Source: Thiodiazotropha sp040507005 | GTDB lineage: Bacteria; Pseudomonadota; Gammaproteobacteria; Chromatiales; Chromatiaceae | Assembly: GCA_040507005.1 (NCBI GenBank) | Contig: JBEVVS010000072.1 | Coordinates: 1-64,000 of the forward strand | DNA length: 64,000 nucleotides | Direction: 5' to 3' | In this document: positions 42,276 to 51,277 of the stretch, in pieces | Numbering within the stretch: position 1 is the stretch's first letter | Layout of the letters: every line of letters starts with the position of its first letter | Program-made: the position numbers and the translations under genes | Notes under the pieces: model-generated | Database searches by the model: none | What the model saw: the letters and a program-made list of their open reading frames with translations, nothing else | Told to the model about the DNA's origin: nothing

Positions 42276-44258
42276 ATGAATATTCATACCTTACAGATCA
42301 TTCTCATATTGCTCGGGGTCGCGGTAATAACGGTGACCCTGTTCAAGCGCTTGCACTTGCCGCCCATACTCGGTTATCTGATTGTCGGCATCCTGGTGGG
42401 TCCCTTCGGCTCCGGTGTGATCGCTTCCAATGAGGAGACCCAGTTCCTGGCCGAGTTCGGGGTAGTATTCCTGCTGTTTGCCATCGGACTGGAATTTTCC
42501 CTGCCCCAGATGATCGCCATGAAAGGTGCCGTATTCGGTCTCGGCGGCAGTCAAGTGCTGCTCACCGCATTGATTGCCGGTGCTGTGGCCTGGCTGCTGG
42601 GACTCGAATTGGTTGCCGCAGTGATCACAGGCGCGATCCTCGCCCTCTCCTCAACCGCGATAGTGATCAAGCAGCTCTCCGAGCAGGTTGAGCTGAACAC
42701 AGGGCATGGTCGTGTAGGCGTCAGTATCCTGCTGTTTCAAGATCTCGCGGTAATCCCATTGCTGGTAATCATACCGATCCTGGCCAGCGATACAGAGCAA
42801 GGTTTGCTGATACCCCTATCCTGGGCCCTACTCAAGGCCACACTGGTATTTGTTGTGATCATGGCGATTGGCCACTGGGCTTTACGCCCCCTGTTTCACG
42901 AGATCGCCCGGGCCCGTTCAGCCGAACTCTTCACCCTGACCGTACTCCTGGTATCCCTGGCTGCTGCCTGGCTGACCCATGAGGCCGGGCTCTCCCTTGC
43001 CCTGGGGGCCTTCCTGGCTGGCATGATGTTGGGTGAGACCGAGTATCGTCATCAGATCGAGGCCGATATCCGCCCCTTTCAGGATGTCCTGCTGGGGCTC
43101 TTCTTCGTCACCGTGGGGATGCGTGTCGATCTCATGTCACTGCTACCCCAACTTCACTGGGTGTTCATTATCGCTGCCGCCCTGATCGCCGCCAAAGCGG
43201 GCATAATCCTGTTGTTGGTGCGTCAAACCAAGCGTTCTCTGGCAACCGCTTTCCGCTCCGGTCTGTTATTGGCTCAAGGTGGAGAGTTCGGGTTTGTGCT
43301 CCTTGATCTATCCCTGCAATCCTCTCTGATCCCCGGCGAGGCGGGGCAGATGTTGTTTGCCGCCATCATCATCAGCATGGCGATCTCGCCGTTTCTGATT
43401 CGCTACAACGGCCAACTGACGGAAAAATTCTGTAATCTACGCAACTCTGACCAGGACCAGGCAATCCCCCAGGACCTGGAACATGAAGCAGAGGGGATGG
43501 ATCAGCATGTCATCATCTGCGGCTACGGTCGTATCGGTCAAAACCTGGGCCGACTCCTGGATCACGAGGGTTTCCCCTATGTCGCCCTCGACCTCGACGC
43601 CTCGGTCGTCAGGGAGGCCCATGAGGCAGGTGAACCGGTCCATTTCGGGGACGCCACTCGGCATGAGATCATGCATGCGGCAGGTATGGAACGGGCCGGT
43701 GTGGTGGTGATCACCTTTGAAGATCACACCACAGCACTCCAAATCCTGCACCAGATCCGCAAATCAACCCCGGATCTACCCGTCCTGGTGCGGACCAAGG
43801 ACGATACCCATTTGGAGGAGCTGGAAGAGGCGGGCGCAGCGGAGGTTATGCCAGAGGCGGTTGAGGCCAGTCTGATGATGGGCGGTCAACTACTGCTGCT
43901 GCTGAAGGTACCGGGTTCCCGCATCCTCAAGATCATGCGCGAGATCCGTGAAAACCACTATAAACTGCTGCGGGATTTCTACCACGGCGAGGAAGCCATC
44001 GATCTGGAACATGATGAGGGCTTTCAGGAGCGCCTGCATACCGTCACCCTGCCTGGACGAGCCTTCGCCGTGGGCCACACCATACAAGACCTGCATCTAT
44101 GGGATTGGGATGTCAGTGTCACAGCGGTGCGCCGCGGCGGCATCAGGGGCGAGGCGCCAACACCCGAGACACGCCTCCAGGCAGGGGACGTACTGGTGCT
44201 GGCAGGCACCGCACACCATTTGGAGCATGCGGAGGGATTGCTGCTGTACGGTCTCTAG
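42276..44258 (+). CDS. KefB/KefC-type CPA2 monovalent cation:proton antiporter
   Basis: A 660-residue inner-membrane protein. The N-terminal 12-13 segments form a Na+/H+ exchanger domain (ILGYLIVGILVGPFGSG; FLLFAIGLEFSL near 70), with the conserved HGRVGVSILLFQDLAVIPLL near 145-165. A RCK_N (TrkA-N) NAD-binding domain with HVIICGYGRIGQNLG near 408-422 follows, then RCK_C near 570-660. Such proteins exchange K+ for H+ and are gated by nucleotides or, for Kef, glutathione adducts. The exact ion and gate cannot be told. Single gene, convergent with lysS. Confidence 0.88.
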   Translation: MNIHTLQIILILLGVAVITVTLFKRLHLPPILGYLIVGILVGPFGSGVIASNEETQFLAEFGVVFLLFAIGLEFSLPQMIAMKGAVFGLGGSQVLLTALIAGAVAWLLGLELVAAVITGAILALSSTAIVIKQLSEQVELNTGHGRVGVSILLFQDLAVIPLLVIIPILASDTEQGLLIPLSWALLKATLVFVVIMAIGHWALRPLFHEIARARSAELFTLTVLLVSLAAAWLTHEAGLSLALGAFLAGMMLGETEYRHQIEADIRPFQDVLLGLFFVTVGMRVDLMSLLPQLHWVFIIAAALIAAKAGIILLLVRQTKRSLATAFRSGLLLAQGGEFGFVLLDLSLQSSLIPGEAGQMLFAAIIISMAISPFLIRYNGQLTEKFCNLRNSDQDQAIPQDLEHEAEGMDQHVIICGYGRIGQNLGRLLDHEGFPYVALDLDASVVREAHEAGEPVHFGDATRHEIMHAAGMERAGVVVITFEDHTTALQILHQIRKSTPDLPVLVRTKDDTHLEELEEAGAAEVMPEAVEASLMMGGQLLLLLKVPGSRILKIMREIRENHYKLLRDFYHGEEAIDLEHDEGFQERLHTVTLPGRAFAVGHTIQDLHLWDWDVSVTAVRRGGIRGEAPTPETRLQAGDVLVLAGTAHHLEHAEGLLLYGL

Positions 44259-44280
44259 GGAGTTGAGGCAGCCCTGTGCC

Positions 44281-45771
44281 CTACTCCGGCCGCAGATGCG
44301 GAAATAGCAGCACATCCCGGATCGAGGGGGAGTCGGTGAGCAGCATCACCAGCCGATCGATACCGATGCCTTCGCCGGCTGTGGGCGGCATACCGTGTTC
44401 CAGGGCGCGCACATAATCCGCATCGAAATGCATCGCCTCATCGTCCCCGGCCTCCTTCTCCTCCACCTGTTTGCGAAACCGCTCCGCCTGGTCTTCCGCA
44501 TCATTGAGCTCGGAGAAGCCATTCGCAATCTCTCGGCCACCGACGAAGAACTCGAAACGATCGGTGACAAACGGGTCCTGGTCGTTGCGTCTCGCCAAGG
44601 GTGAAACTTCGGTGGGGTAGGCAGTGATGAAAGTGGGATTCATCAATCGATGTTCAACACTCTTTTCGAATATCTCGATCTGGATCTTGCCAAGGCCATA
44701 GCTGGGCTTGAGAGGGATCTCCATCTTCTCGGCTATGCCCCGGGCCTGGGCCTCATCATCCAGCATCTCCACCGTGATCTGGGGATTGAAATGGCAGATT
44801 GACTCCTTGACCGTCATGCGTTGGAAGGGGCTGTTAAAATCGTAACGCTCTCCCTGGTAGGAGACCTCGGTGCTGCCCAACACCTCCTGACACAGCCCCC
44901 GCAGCATCGACTCGGTCAAATCCATCAAGTCGTTATAGTCGGCATAGGCTTCATAGAACTCCAGCATGGTAAATTCGGGATTGTGCCGGGTGGAGAGCCC
45001 CTCGTTGCGGAAATTGCGGTTGATTTCATAGACCCTTTCGAATCCCCCCACCACCAGGCGTTTCAGATAGAGCTCCGGGGCGATACGCAGAAACATGTCC
45101 ATGTCCAGGGCGTTGTGGCGGGTAGCGAAGGGTCGCGCGGTGGCGCCGCCGGGGATCACCTGCATCATCGGTGTCTCCACTTCCAGGAATCCGCGCTGAT
45201 CGAGAAAGTTGCGAATGAACTGCACGATACGGGTGCGCAACTGAAAGGTATTGCGTGACGCCTCGTTCATGATCAGGTCCACGTAGCGCTGACGGTAGCG
45301 AATCTCCTGGTCCGAGAGACCGTGAAATTTTTCCGGCAGGGGACGCAGCGCCTTGGTCAACAAGCGAAGGTTATCGACTTTGACGGAAAGCTCACCGGTT
45401 TTGGTCTTGAACATTACCCCTTCGGCTCCGATGATGTCACCAATATCCCATTTCTTGAATTGGCTGTTGTAGACACCTTCTTCCAGGGAATCTCTCTGAA
45501 CGAAGAGCTGCATACGTCCCGACATATCCTGCAAATGGGCAAAGCTCGCCTTGCCCATCACCCGCCGACTCATCATGCGGCCTGCCAGTTTGACCCGCAG
45601 CCCCATACCCTCCAGTTCCTCGCCCGATTTATCTCCATACTCGGCATGCAGCTCACCGGCCATGCTGTTGCGGCGGAAATCGTTGGGAAAGGCATTCCCG
45701 TCATCGCGCATCTTCTGCAGCTTCTCACGACGCTGGGCAATGAGCTTGTTTTCGTCTGTCTGATCGTTCAT
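44281..45771 (-). CDS. lysS: Lysyl-tRNA synthetase, class II
   Basis: A 496-residue enzyme that charges tRNA-Lys. The N-terminal OB-fold anticodon-binding domain (about 60-150) is followed by the class II core with motif 2 FERVYEINRNFRNEG near 253 and motif 3 GIGIDRLVMLLTD near 465. Class II identity is clear. Partner of prfB on the same strand, the conserved prfB-lysS order. An AT/GC repeat lies in the 147 bases between them. Confidence 0.96.
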   Translation of the reverse strand: MNDQTDENKLIAQRREKLQKMRDDGNAFPNDFRRNSMAGELHAEYGDKSGEELEGMGLRVKLAGRMMSRRVMGKASFAHLQDMSGRMQLFVQRDSLEEGVYNSQFKKWDIGDIIGAEGVMFKTKTGELSVKVDNLRLLTKALRPLPEKFHGLSDQEIRYRQRYVDLIMNEASRNTFQLRTRIVQFIRNFLDQRGFLEVETPMMQVIPGGATARPFATRHNALDMDMFLRIAPELYLKRLVVGGFERVYEINRNFRNEGLSTRHNPEFTMLEFYEAYADYNDLMDLTESMLRGLCQEVLGSTEVSYQGERYDFNSPFQRMTVKESICHFNPQITVEMLDDEAQARGIAEKMEIPLKPSYGLGKIQIEIFEKSVEHRLMNPTFITAYPTEVSPLARRNDQDPFVTDRFEFFVGGREIANGFSELNDAEDQAERFRKQVEEKEAGDDEAMHFDADYVRALEHGMPPTAGEGIGIDRLVMLLTDSPSIRDVLLFPHLRPE

Positions 45772-45802
45772 TAGTACTTCATTTCAAGTTGTCAGTTGGC
45801 TT

Positions 45803-45908
45803 ATAACGCAAAGAGCGCAATCTGGATAATGCTGGTCTCGACAACCATACACAAATCCACATTAACAAACTTTGCGCCCTTGGCGCTTCTTTGCGTCCAT
45901 AGCGTTAT
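45803..45908. repeat. Imperfect inverted-repeat intergenic element
   Basis: ATAACGC at 45803-45809 pairs with GCGTTAT at 45902-45908; further inward, AAAGAGCGCAA pairs imperfectly with the arm TTGGCGCTTCTTTGCG at about 45880-45895, where an eight-base piece is missing on the left. Non-coding, between lysS and prfB. Of the same style as the elements at 24038-24251 and 35745-35850. Confidence 0.45.
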
Positions 45909-45918
45909 TAAAATCCAA

Positions 45919-47017
45919 TCAAATCCCGCTCTTGAGACTCGCTTCGATGAACATGTCGAGTCCCCCATCGAGCACCGCCTGGGTGTTGCCTGTCTCGACG
46001 CCAGTACGCAGATCCTTGATCCGGGAAGCATCAAGGACATAACTGCGAATCTGGCTACCCCAGCCGATGTCGGACTTGCTCTCCTCCAGCTCTTGCTGGG
46101 AGGCATTTCGCTTCTGCACCTCGAACTCGTATAACTTGGCCTTCAGTTGTTTCATTGCCGTGGCCTTGTTCTTATGCTGGGAACGGTCATTCTGGCACTG
46201 CACCACGATACCTGTCGGATTGTGGGTGATTCTCACTGCCGATTCGGTCCGATTGACATGCTGCCCCCCCGCACCGCTGGCGCGATAGACATCGATACGC
46301 AGGTCAGCGGGGTTAATTTCCACCTGTATGGAATCGTCGATTTCCGGGGAGACGAAGACCGCCGCAAACGAGGTATGGCGCCGATTGCCGGAATCGAAGG
46401 GTGATTTACGCACCAGGCGGTGAACCCCTATTTCCGTGCGCAGCCAACCAAAGGCATACTCGCCCTCGTAGCGAACCGTGGCGCTCTTTATGCCTGCCAC
46501 TTCGCCGGCGGAGACCTCGATAAGCTCGGTCTTGAAACCGCGATGCTCACCCCATCGCAAGTACATGCGCAGCAGCATCTCCGCCCAATCCTGTGCCTCC
46601 GTACCTCCAGAGCCGGCCTGAATATCGAGAAATGCATTGCAGTGGTCGGTTTCGCCAGAGAACATGCGACGAAACTCCAGCACCGAGACCTTATTGCTAA
46701 AATCCGCAAGCTCTTCCTGAATCCCATCGACAGCCGCCTCGTCACCCTCCTCCACAGCCATTTCCAGCAATTCGCCAGCGTCAGCCAGGCCGTTGGCAAG
46801 TTCATCGATGGTAAGTACGACGGCTTCCAGGGTGGCACGCTCCCGACCCAGGGCCTGGGCACGCTCCTGATCATTCCAAACTGAGGGATCTTCCAACTCG
46901 CGCAGAACTTCGGTCAAACGCTCCTGTTTGCCTTCATAGTCAAAGATACCCCCTTAAGGAGGCGACCCGTCCCTTCAAATCAGCGATGGTTTGGCTAATC
47001 GGATTAATATCTTGCAT
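45919..47017 (-). CDS. prfB: Peptide chain release factor 2, with programmed +1 frameshift
   Basis: RF2 reads UGA and UAA stop codons. The full 365-residue protein needs a +1 frameshift: codons from the ATG at 47017 end CTT-TGA at 46940-46945, then reading moves one base to GAC-TAT-GAA and runs to 45919. The peptide release motif GGQ (SGAGGQHVNRTES) is near residue 250 and the stop-codon recognition motif SPF (RKSPFDSG) is near 205. A single continuous frame starting MTEVLRELE at 46917 lacks the N-terminal piece. Upstream of lysS. Confidence 0.95.
46940..46954 (-). promoter_or_regulatory. RF2 programmed frameshift site
   Basis: On the minus strand AGGGGG-TAT-CTT-TGA-C: a Shine-Dalgarno-like AGGGGG three bases before the slippery CTT-TGA, with C after the stop. 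This is the standard autoregulatory site; low RF2 lets the ribosome slip +1 and make more RF2. Confidence 0.95.
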
Positions 47018-47106
47018 GGCGGTTCCGGCTTAGGAAAAAGCGGGAATTCTACACTACCTCTAGGAGTGCAGGAACCACTTTCCCTACCTTCGATAGGCAA
47101 ACATGA

Positions 47107-47130
47107 GGCTGGTGTCAGCAAACACCAACC
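47107..47130 (-). terminator. Hairpin after the ECF-like sigma gene
   Basis: On the minus strand GGTTGGTGT pairs with ACACCAGCC (one G-U) around a six-base loop, 10 bases past the stop codon at 47140. The T-run after it is poor (TCATGTTT). Confidence 0.4.
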
Positions 47131-47139
47131 CAATAGGCC

Positions 47140-48024
47140 CTAGGTAAGTTTACGCACCCGGGCTTGTTTTGGGCTGGATCGCTTACCCAGTGTTGAAATT
47201 TTGGATCTGACCTGATCCTTGATGAGGCCCAGCTTACCCGCCAAACCCTTGGCAGCTGCTGGTTTGGCAGGGACCTGCTTAGGTTGCTCGGGCTGTTCGG
47301 TCTGTTTGAGCCACATATTGAAGGAGTCGACAATCTCCCGATCCCAGGATGCAGGCGGTTTCACCACCCGGCTCTCACGATAGAGCCGCTCCAGGGAACG
47401 CCTTTTTGGGCAACCGGAATCTATCATCGCCTCACGAAGCTGGGACTCTGCGATGCTCAAGCCCCTTTCAACTTTCTTTTTGCTGACATGCAATACCTTG
47501 GATATGGCTGTTTCGCTGATACCCAGCTCATGTTTGAAGAGGAAGTAGCGCTTCTTATCGTCGGGCAGGTGCTTGAAATGCTCTATCAGCACCAAACTCC
47601 AGTTGCCATCCTGTTCAATATCACGGGGCAGATAGTTACTCTGCATATCTGCGCTTTGCGAAACGCCTGACGTTTGTACCGTCTTTCCCAGGTATCGATA
47701 GAATGAGAGCTTGAGATCTTTGGGCGTTTTATTCGTAAGCCCTGAAATCACCAGATGCCGCCACGCCGAATAGTAGGCGGCTTTGCCATACTCTCCCGTT
47801 CCATATTGCCTGACTATGAAGCGGTAGACGCGTCCCCGGTAGCGTTCATAGAAAGAGACAAATCCCTCTTTGTCATGCTGTAAAATCTTCTCAAGCACAG
47901 CATCTGTATCAAATCTTCTCGATTTCACTTCAGCATAGGCTCCGAGGAGAAACCCTCCTCTCAGGTAAGTTGCTGGAATGTGCAAAATCCCTTGCCAGAT
48001 ACGCATTGTTGAGAATCCATCCAT
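47140..48024 (-). CDS. ECF-like RNA polymerase sigma factor
   Basis: A 294-residue protein. Residues 45-95 resemble sigma region 2 (EGFVSFYERYRGRVYRFIVRQYG ... YYSAWRHLV), and residues about 150-205 resemble sigma region 4 with a helix-turn-helix (ELGISETAISKVLHVSKKKVERGLS). A long basic C-terminal extension of about 90 residues follows, rich in Lys, Pro and Gln, which ECF factors do not usually have. No anti-sigma gene is beside it. The GTG at 47928 is an alternative start close to region 2. A TATAAT on the minus strand at 48052-48057 could be its -10 box. Function uncertain; a very divergent sigma-70-family protein is the best call. Confidence 0.6.
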   Translation of the reverse strand: MDGFSTMRIWQGILHIPATYLRGGFLLGAYAEVKSRRFDTDAVLEKILQHDKEGFVSFYERYRGRVYRFIVRQYGTGEYGKAAYYSAWRHLVISGLTNKTPKDLKLSFYRYLGKTVQTSGVSQSADMQSNYLPRDIEQDGNWSLVLIEHFKHLPDDKKRYFLFKHELGISETAISKVLHVSKKKVERGLSIAESQLREAMIDSGCPKRRSLERLYRESRVVKPPASWDREIVDSFNMWLKQTEQPEQPKQVPAKPAAAKGLAGKLGLIKDQVRSKISTLGKRSSPKQARVRKLT

Positions 48025-48238
48025 AGGTTTCAGCGCACAGTTTCGTAGTCAATTATAAAGTATATGGTGTTTTTTGCCCGGTTTTTGCAACACAGCTCAA
48101 ACAATTTTACAAAAAACCTTAATCTTGAAGGGCTTATCCGTCCTGATCAGGCAAACTCCAAATATTTTGAAGCCTGATTGTGCTATAAAATCCTATCCAG
48201 CCGGCAAGGGTGTTAATCTCATATTTAACCTTTGATCT

Positions 48239-49060
48239 ATGTCGATCTCAGTTATTATCCCAACCTACAATCGTATCCATACCTTGCCGAGTGCGGTTGA
48301 CTCGGTATTGTCGCAGATCCATCCGCCACTGGAGATCATTGTTGTGGATGACGGTTCAGAAGATGGCACTGGCCGATTGATGGAAGATAGATATAGCCAA
48401 TGCAACTATCTTCATCAACCAAATCTGGGCGTCAGCAGTGCGCGAAACCTGGGTATACAACATGCGCAGGGTGATTGGATTGCCTTTCTCGACTCCGACG
48501 ATCGTTGGTTACCCAATAAACTCGCGTTACAGATCGAGGCATTGAACGAATCGCCACAATTCCGTCTCTGTCATTCTAATGAAGTGTGGATACGCAAGGG
48601 AGTCAGAGTCAACCAGATGCATAAGCATGCTAAGAGTGGTGGCAGGATATTCCAGCGCTGTCTGCCTCTGTGTGTCATCTCCCCCTCCTCGGTCATACTG
48701 CACCGGACACTGTTTGAGGAGTACGGTCTGTTCGATACCGAATTGCCGGCTTGCGAAGATTACGATCTATGGCTGAGAATCTGCGCCAGGGAAGAGGTGT
48801 TGTTCATCGATGAACCCTTGATTGAGAAGTATGGGGGACATGCCGACCAGTTATCTCAGCGATATTGGGGTATGGACAGATTTCGCGTTCAGAGCTTACT
48901 GAAGTTGCTGGATAATCAGTGGCTTGATGTTGAAGATCGAGTCGCGACCATCGATACGCTAGTGACTAAATGCAAGATCCTTGCCCAGGGCGCAGAGAAG
49001 CGCGGTCATCTCGAACGTGCGGCCTATTATCGGGAAATAGGCAACCGCTATCAGGCGTAA
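48239..49060 (+). CDS. Family 2 glycosyltransferase
   Basis: A 273-residue GT-A enzyme. The nucleotide-sugar start SVIIPTYNRIHTLPSAV is at 3-19, the first acidic pair VVDDGSEDGT near 35-44, and the DxD-like FLDSDDRWLPNKL near 82-94. A later acidic EDYDLWLRI motif near 178-186 is the usual catalytic base region. It transfers a sugar from an activated donor to an unknown acceptor, likely a cell-surface glycan. First gene of a four-gene run (nucleosidase, SDR, TrmO); the ATG is at 48239. Confidence 0.88.
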   Translation: MSISVIIPTYNRIHTLPSAVDSVLSQIHPPLEIIVVDDGSEDGTGRLMEDRYSQCNYLHQPNLGVSSARNLGIQHAQGDWIAFLDSDDRWLPNKLALQIEALNESPQFRLCHSNEVWIRKGVRVNQMHKHAKSGGRIFQRCLPLCVISPSSVILHRTLFEEYGLFDTELPACEDYDLWLRICAREEVLFIDEPLIEKYGGHADQLSQRYWGMDRFRVQSLLKLLDNQWLDVEDRVATIDTLVTKCKILAQGAEKRGHLERAAYYREIGNRYQA

Positions 49061-49064
49061 TGAA

Positions 49065-49676
49065 ATGGATGCGGCAACAAACAACAGCACAATCAATCTT
49101 GTCATTGCGTTGCCTGCAGAGGCAAAGCCTTTGATCAGGAGTTTGAACTTACAGCGGGATCAGGCAAACAGGCATATGCCGGTTTACCTGGGCAATGACA
49201 TTCAATTGGTCATCACCGGGACTGGCAGTGCGGCCTCCGCCAGAGGTGTGCACTATATAGATTCAATAACCAAGGGCTCTGCTGTACAGTGGATCAACCT
49301 TGGGATCTGCGGTCATGGATCACTCGAGGTCGGTACACCACTGCTGGTGGATCGCATCATCGATCCACAACGCAATGAAACCTGGTCTCTTGCGACTCCG
49401 CAGTCGATGACCGAAGTGGTGGGCCCATTGACATGTGTAACCGAGCCCGAGTGTGAATATGCGGATAACATGGCCTATGACATGGAATCATCCGGATTCG
49501 CTGATGCCGTATGCGAGGTTGACGCAATCGCATCCGCTACAGTATTCAAGATCGTCTCGGATAATCCTGCCAATGAATCCCGTGGGATCAGCGGGAAATT
49601 CGTGCAATCCCTGGTTAACCGACAGCTCGGATTGTTTCAAACCCTGATCAAACACTATCGGCAGATGATGAGTTGA
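49065..49676 (+). CDS. MTA/SAH nucleosidase-like purine phosphorylase-family protein
   Basis: A 203-residue protein of the PNP/UDP phosphorylase fold, shorter than most members. N-terminal VIALPAEAKPL (usually the substrate-start motif) at 12-22, LGICGHGSLEVGTPLLVDRI in the middle (compare GVAGGLHP-like GxxG), and YDMESSGFADA near 141 with the ribose-contacting Glu, as in MTA nucleosidase DMESxA. The catalytic Asp region (KIVSDNPA) near 168-175 also matches. It should cleave or phosphorolyse a nucleoside; the substrate is unknown. Close behind the glycosyltransferase (4 bases). Confidence 0.7.
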   Translation: MDAATNNSTINLVIALPAEAKPLIRSLNLQRDQANRHMPVYLGNDIQLVITGTGSAASARGVHYIDSITKGSAVQWINLGICGHGSLEVGTPLLVDRIIDPQRNETWSLATPQSMTEVVGPLTCVTEPECEYADNMAYDMESSGFADAVCEVDAIASATVFKIVSDNPANESRGISGKFVQSLVNRQLGLFQTLIKHYRQMMS

Positions 49677-49682
49677 ACGCCA

Positions 49683-50405
49683 ATGCAAAGCAATTCTCAG
49701 ACCTCAGCACGGAAGGTTCTAGTTACCGGCGCCAGTGACGGTATCGGCGCATCGATCACCAGGCGGTTGCTGAGTCAAGGCCAGCGAGTGGTGGCGGTTG
49801 GCCGGGATTTCAGCCAGTGGAGCGAAACCGAGGGACTTGAAAAGTATGTTGTCGACCTCGCCGCGCTGGATAGCTTGCCGGAACGCTTGCAGCAGATAAC
49901 GGCTGAACATCCGGACTTGAATGGGGCAATCTTGAATGCGGGATCCGGACGCTTCGGCAATCTCGAGGAGTTCTCTTACCAGCAGATCAGTGACTTGGTG
50001 GCGATCAATCTGCTGCAGCACCTGTACGTCGCCCGTGCCCTGGTACCCTTGCTCAAAAGATCTGCAACTGGCGATCTGATAATCATCGGTTCGGAATCCG
50101 CACTGACGGGAGGAAGAAAAGGTGCGATCTATTCGGCCTGTAAATTTGCCTTGCGGGGTTTCGCCCAGTCATTGCGCGCTGAATGCAGCAACAGTGGCGT
50201 AAGGGTCTGCATTATCAATCCCGGCATGGTGGACACGGGTTTTTATGACAATCTGAATTTCAAGCCGGGGGAGCTGGCGGAAAACTCTCTGCGCACGGAA
50301 GACATCGCAAATGCCGTGATGCTGGTGCTGGATTCTCATCCGGGTACGGTATTCGATGAAATCAACCTCAACCCCCTGAAAAAGGTTATTCAGTTCAAAA
50401 AATAA
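49683..50405 (+). CDS. Short-chain dehydrogenase/reductase
   Basis: A 240-residue NAD(P)-dependent SDR. The nucleotide motif TGASDGIGAS is at about 16-25, NAG at 86-88, and the catalytic Ser and Tyr-x-x-x-Lys in IIIGSESAL and YSACK near 140 and 157. The C-terminal PGMVDTGFYDNL follows the classical type. The substrate is unknown. Six bases after the nucleosidase-like gene, three before TrmO, so all four are one unit. Confidence 0.85.
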   Translation: MQSNSQTSARKVLVTGASDGIGASITRRLLSQGQRVVAVGRDFSQWSETEGLEKYVVDLAALDSLPERLQQITAEHPDLNGAILNAGSGRFGNLEEFSYQQISDLVAINLLQHLYVARALVPLLKRSATGDLIIIGSESALTGGRKGAIYSACKFALRGFAQSLRAECSNSGVRVCIINPGMVDTGFYDNLNFKPGELAENSLRTEDIANAVMLVLDSHPGTVFDEINLNPLKKVIQFKK

Positions 50406-50407
50406 GC

Positions 50408-51133
50408 ATGCAATCCTTCGAATTCAATCCAATCGGCATCATCCACTCCTGTTTCAAGGAAAAATTCGGCATCCCCAGGCAGTCGCGCCTGATAGCCGAA
50501 GCCGAGGCGCGGTTGGAGATACTGCCTCCCTACAACCGGGAAGAGGCCTTCCGCGAGTTGGCGGACTACTCCCATATTTGGCTGATGTTCGTATTTCACG
50601 GCTCACCAAGGGGCGATTGGAAGCCTACCGTGCGCCCACCCCGACTGGGGGGAAATCAACGGGTGGGTGTGTTCGCATCCCGCAGCCCCATACGTCCCAA
50701 TCCTATCGGTCTCTCGGTAGTCGAGCTGGTCAAACTCGATCTGTCGAAGCATGGTGTCACACTGCATCTGGCCGGCATCGACATCCTGGATGGCACCCCT
50801 GTGCTTGATATCAAACCCTATCTGCCCTACGTGGATGCGGTTCCGGATGCAGAGAGTGGCTACGCCCCGGAGGCCCCTGGGGAGTCTATTGAGTTGAGCT
50901 ACTCGGCCGCGGCCCAGACAGCCCTCGAGCAGATGCCGGCTGAGGAGGCCCGGCACCTGCGTCAGCTGATACAGGGTATTTTGCAAAATGACCCCCGTCC
51001 CGCATACATGGACGAAGCCAAAAGGAACCAATTCGGTATGCGCCTCTACGATTTCAATATACGCTGGGAAATCAGGGGGGGCGCTTTCCATGTCACCGAG
51101 CTACGATCGATTGGGGATTCTCCTGCTGGCTGA
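50408..51133 (+). CDS. trmO: tRNA (N6-threonylcarbamoyladenosine(37)-N6)-methyltransferase TrmO
   Basis: A 241-residue protein of the TsaA/YaeB family, which methylates N6-threonylcarbamoyl-A37 of tRNA-Thr using SAM. The marks are the N-terminal FNPIGIIHSCFKEKFGIPRQ at 5-24, PPRLGGNQRVGVFASRSPIRPNPIGLS in the SAM-binding beta barrel near 78-105, and DGTPVLDIKPYLPYVD near 130-145. C-terminal extension of the YaeB type. Last of the GT2-nucleosidase-SDR run, but functionally unrelated to it as far as known. Confidence 0.92.
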   Translation: MQSFEFNPIGIIHSCFKEKFGIPRQSRLIAEAEARLEILPPYNREEAFRELADYSHIWLMFVFHGSPRGDWKPTVRPPRLGGNQRVGVFASRSPIRPNPIGLSVVELVKLDLSKHGVTLHLAGIDILDGTPVLDIKPYLPYVDAVPDAESGYAPEAPGESIELSYSAAAQTALEQMPAEEARHLRQLIQGILQNDPRPAYMDEAKRNQFGMRLYDFNIRWEIRGGAFHVTELRSIGDSPAG

Positions 51134-51277
51134 AATAGTGACACCATATCCTTGCTTATCCTTAATGAGTGCTTCCTGTTGGCCTAACAAACCGCTATCA
51201 TTCCCTGATCGGACAAGTAGTTAGAAGCTGAAGCACATGTCTTGCATTGACACGCAAAAAATAAACCCAATATCCTG

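Noticed and set aside
45919..46917. RF2 as one 332-residue frame
   Set aside because: This lacks the N-terminal 33 residues; the CTT-TGA frameshift site gives the full-length protein.
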